Positions 57,462-60,000 of a DNA stretch of 60,000 nucleotides are shown here, piece by piece (position 1 is the first letter of the stretch; each line of letters begins with the position of its first letter). Both the position numbers and the translations under genes were made by a program. The notes beneath the pieces were generated by a model. It was not told the DNA's origin and did no database searches. It saw nothing but the letters and a program-made list of their open reading frames with translations. The stretch is from Hydractinia symbiolongicarpus. Its lineage: Eukaryota; Cnidaria; Hydrozoa; Anthoathecata; Hydractiniidae. The DNA is taken from the NCBI RefSeq assembly GCF_029227915.1, contig NC_079889.1, positions 4,032,001 to 4,092,000 of the forward strand. The letters are read 5' to 3'.

Positions 57462-58725
57462 CTAAAACTGATGATCCTTAAATAATGGAGGCATGTAATT
57501 ACTTTGTGATGAATACAGACTGTTCTGAGAGCTGGGTCCACCCAAAGAAAGCGAGGAGTAATTGCTTGTTGCCGGAGAGAACATATTTGAACCGGGCGCG
57601 GTCATGTTGTAGTATGATTTCATGTCAGCTGGAAGAGCCATTGCGTTTAAATAGTTCAATGCTTTATTGGGATCTTGTAAAGGAACTTGATAACCATTGT
57701 CAGCAAAACCAGGCATTTTAAATGCATCACTTGGCATTTTACCATATCCGGATCCTGAGAATTGGTACGGTGGCAAAGCTGTTGCACCGGACGGGAAATT
57801 AATAGGCGGATAAACCGTTTGGCTTTGCGTAACTTTGCGCTTTCGTCTTCTAGGCTTGTAAGAATAATCTGGATATTTTTGGCTATGGATTGTACGAAGT
57901 CGTTTGCTTTCTTGAATGTATGGTGATTTTTCTTCTTCATTCATACGGCTCCATTCCGCTCCAAGCAATTTACTGATCTCACAATTCAACATGTTTGGAT
58001 ATTTTAGGGCCAGTTTTCTCCTTTCTGTTCTTGACCATACCATAAATGCATTCATTGGTCTTTTGACATGATCATCATCTTCTTCGGGCTATATAATATG
58101 AAACATTGAAGCTTCAATAAAATAAGAGAATATTACATAGAAGTTTTGTCAATGGGACAATAAGAAGCCAAACGAAAAATTACAAGTGATAAAACTATAA
58201 GCAAAACAAAATTATTTCAAAATTGCGAAAATTAAAAACAGATAAAGTGCCATAACTTTCACTTTTTTTATTTTCGTCTCCGAAATCAATTATTAAAGGT
58301 GTGTCTTCGCATTTTTAGCTGACTATTTACAACGTTTCTGAGTCATATTTAAGCTTTCTTCCACTCTTTAGTCACAGGGCTAGCTATTTAGTATATAGGA
58401 CTAACTTATCATTATTATATACAACTAGCTGAGCAGTATATTTTACCTGTCCTTGACCAAGACTTTGTCCAGATTGCTGCGACCTAGGTTGCGGAGAATG
58501 GTGACTTGATTGATGGCTAGTTTGATGACTGGGTGGTGGTGGTGGTTGGGACGGAGGATAATTAGAGTTGGCATCGACTTGTACTAAACTAGGCACATCG
58601 TGTGCTTCCGTCTTAATAGATTGACTAGTTTCTTCTGACGAGGAGAGATTAACCAGCTTCGCTAACGCAGGGACATCTTCCTGGGCTTCGGAAGGAAGAT
58701 AAGGTGAAGCAGTTGTTCGGAGCAT
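57462..58725 (-). CDS. SOX family HMG-box transcription factor
   Basis: Coding exons are 58,725-58,447 and 58,088-57,462, joined in phase 0 by a GT-AG intron of 358 bp, giving 301 residues if the first ATG is the start. The frame stays open about 15 nt further upstream to a possible acceptor, so an extra 5' exon is possible. The N-terminal 93 residues are acidic/Ser-rich with a Pro/His/Gln run ([20 protein letters not shown]). The HMG box (about 99-172) has the SOX hallmark [11 protein letters not shown] and the [13 protein letters not shown] tail, which doubles as a nuclear localisation signal. The C-terminal part is Ser/Tyr/Pro/Met-rich, as in transactivation regions. The box has unusual residues for group B ([22 protein letters not shown]), so the group is left open. 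An intron just before the box's first residues is a useful orthology marker. Confidence 0.9.
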
Positions 58726-60000
58726 ATCACTAGCTACAATTCTATTAAAAGAAGAAAGTATAAATTACAAGGAAATATAGAATACTGCGTGTAGGCTATA
58801 CGGGTTATAAGACTGTAGGTTGGCTAAGAAGTCTGTAAAGCCTTCCACTCTAGCGTGATCCCGCTCGAAAATAAAAAGTGGAGAAAGAGGAACATATTTT
58901 GCCTTCTGATTAGTGATTTCGATAGTTATCTTATCGTTTTAATTATTAATCAATCTTCAGGAGATTCAGTTTTCTATTCCATTTTTTTTTCTTATAGTTT
59001 TTATACTTTATGTTTTTGACTATCTTTTTTAACAAAGTTTGACAGAGAAGCAGAAATGGAAATTAGAATAACATAATTAATGGTAAAATTAAGCATGTTC
59101 ATAATTTTTGTTAATATAGCAACATTGCAAAGTATAACTACGAACATTATATTAACAACGCCCAGATGAGGGTATCCATTACAGAAAAAGTGATGAATCA
59201 TATTCAGGACAAATAAAATTAGGACTTTTTTGCGCGTGATGACTGTAAATATTTTAAATTAGATTTATTAGCAAAAAGAACAGAAAAATCGGTTTTTTTG
59301 TATTTATAGAAATACCAAACAGTGATTGTTCATGTTTTTTATTGTTTTCTAAAATTGTTATTTCGTTTATTTTATTTGATATATCCATTTTTTCTTTATC
59401 AGTTTTAAGTTTTACGTTTTGGTAAAAATAGCTAAAGCAAAAAAATAGGTTTAGAAGGAATGAACCAGTTTACCTATCTATTTTAAAGAGAAAAATTATT
59501 GTGGAAACATTGCTAAGTGTGACTCTCTGTTGGTTATTTTTATTTAGCTATATTTCTTTTCTTGCCGAAGAAAGCCAGAGTTTCAAAAAAGGAACAAACT
59601 AGGAACACTACACAGCTCTTGTTGACAATACAGCGAATATAAACCCGCCACATGACATCTATAAGGTTATTGGTAACTGCGAGAGTTTCATAAAATGATA
59701 AATAAATTCAATGTTCAATGATGCAAATCCATTGGAATATATGATGAAAAGATAAAGAGTGAATCCAATAAAAAATAATGAAACGTATATGAATGTTTGT
59801 GAAGTGTATGTGAATGGGTGAATACGAGAAAAGAAAAATAGATGAAATATATGTCTCTCTAATGTGATTTAATCATAATTCAATATAGACATGAAAGGGG
59901 AAATCATTCTATGATACTTACGGTATTTAGAAGCAGTCCTTCCACTTGAATAAAGTCACTGTTATTGTGAATGTGTAATTGATGTAAGATGACTTTTCCT
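58726..60000. other. upstream of the SOX coding region
   Basis: No second gene seen. A GTAAGT donor on the minus strand at about 59,928 follows a short open stretch, but its phase does not join the SOX exon without a stop, so at most it is a 5' UTR exon. The rest is A+T-rich and may include the promoter. Confidence 0.4.

Noticed and set aside
59928-60000. Additional coding exon of the SOX gene
   Set aside because: A good GTAAGT donor exists, but joining it to the next exon in the open frame gives an immediate stop; at most a 5' UTR exon.

Overview
The window reads as an A+T-rich nuclear genome segment from an early-branching animal. A cnidarian is the best guess: genes are split by short GT-AG introns, and there is a SOX factor, a neuronal calcium sensor, a VWA/fasciclin extracellular protein and a beta-helix multi-pass receptor of a kind I associate with basal metazoans. 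No species call is possible from sequence alone.

Bases 1 to about 11,960 are the right-hand part of a Polinton/Maverick (adintovirus-like) element, a giant self-synthesising DNA transposon with virus-like genes. In order it holds the tail of a minor capsid protein, an intact major capsid protein, a broken packaging ATPase, a block of small membrane or coiled-coil genes, a long minus-strand membrane protein broken in three places, two more accessory genes, a broken integrase, an (AT)n tract of about 220 bp, a small SAP-like ORF, and a PolB gene with two frameshifts and a deletion that removes polymerase motif C. Capsid and some accessory frames are open, while the replication, packaging and integration genes are all damaged, so this copy is a fossil. 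Near-perfect TGTTAC...GTAACA stem-loops recur 15-20 bp after three stop codons and look like an element-specific 3' end signal.

Bases 12,000-19,500 are gene-poor, with a HIRAN-domain pseudogene and a 752-bp piggyBac-type MITE. Bases 19,507-23,128 (minus) encode a two-exon, 1,179-residue beta-helix/multi-TM receptor-like protein. Bases 26,450-40,235 (minus) encode a 14-exon gene that I could assemble with every splice phase consistent: signal peptide, two VWA domains, a Ser/Thr-rich mucin-like stretch, a Cys cluster, a furin-like site and two FAS1 domains (926 residues). Its introns carry Helitron-like, pogo-like and hAT-like short elements. Bases 42,051-47,435 (minus) are a two-exon neuronal calcium sensor (183 residues) with a SINE in its intron. 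Bases 47.5-57.4 kb hold repeats only: minisatellites, a tRNA-type SINE, short Helitron-like copies, a 36-bp perfect palindrome centred on TGACGTCA, and a decayed pogo/Tigger transposase. Bases 57,462-58,725 (minus) are a SOX HMG-box gene in two coding exons.

The host genes form no obvious pathway. Two encode extracellular or membrane adhesion/receptor-like proteins, one a calcium sensor and one a transcription factor.
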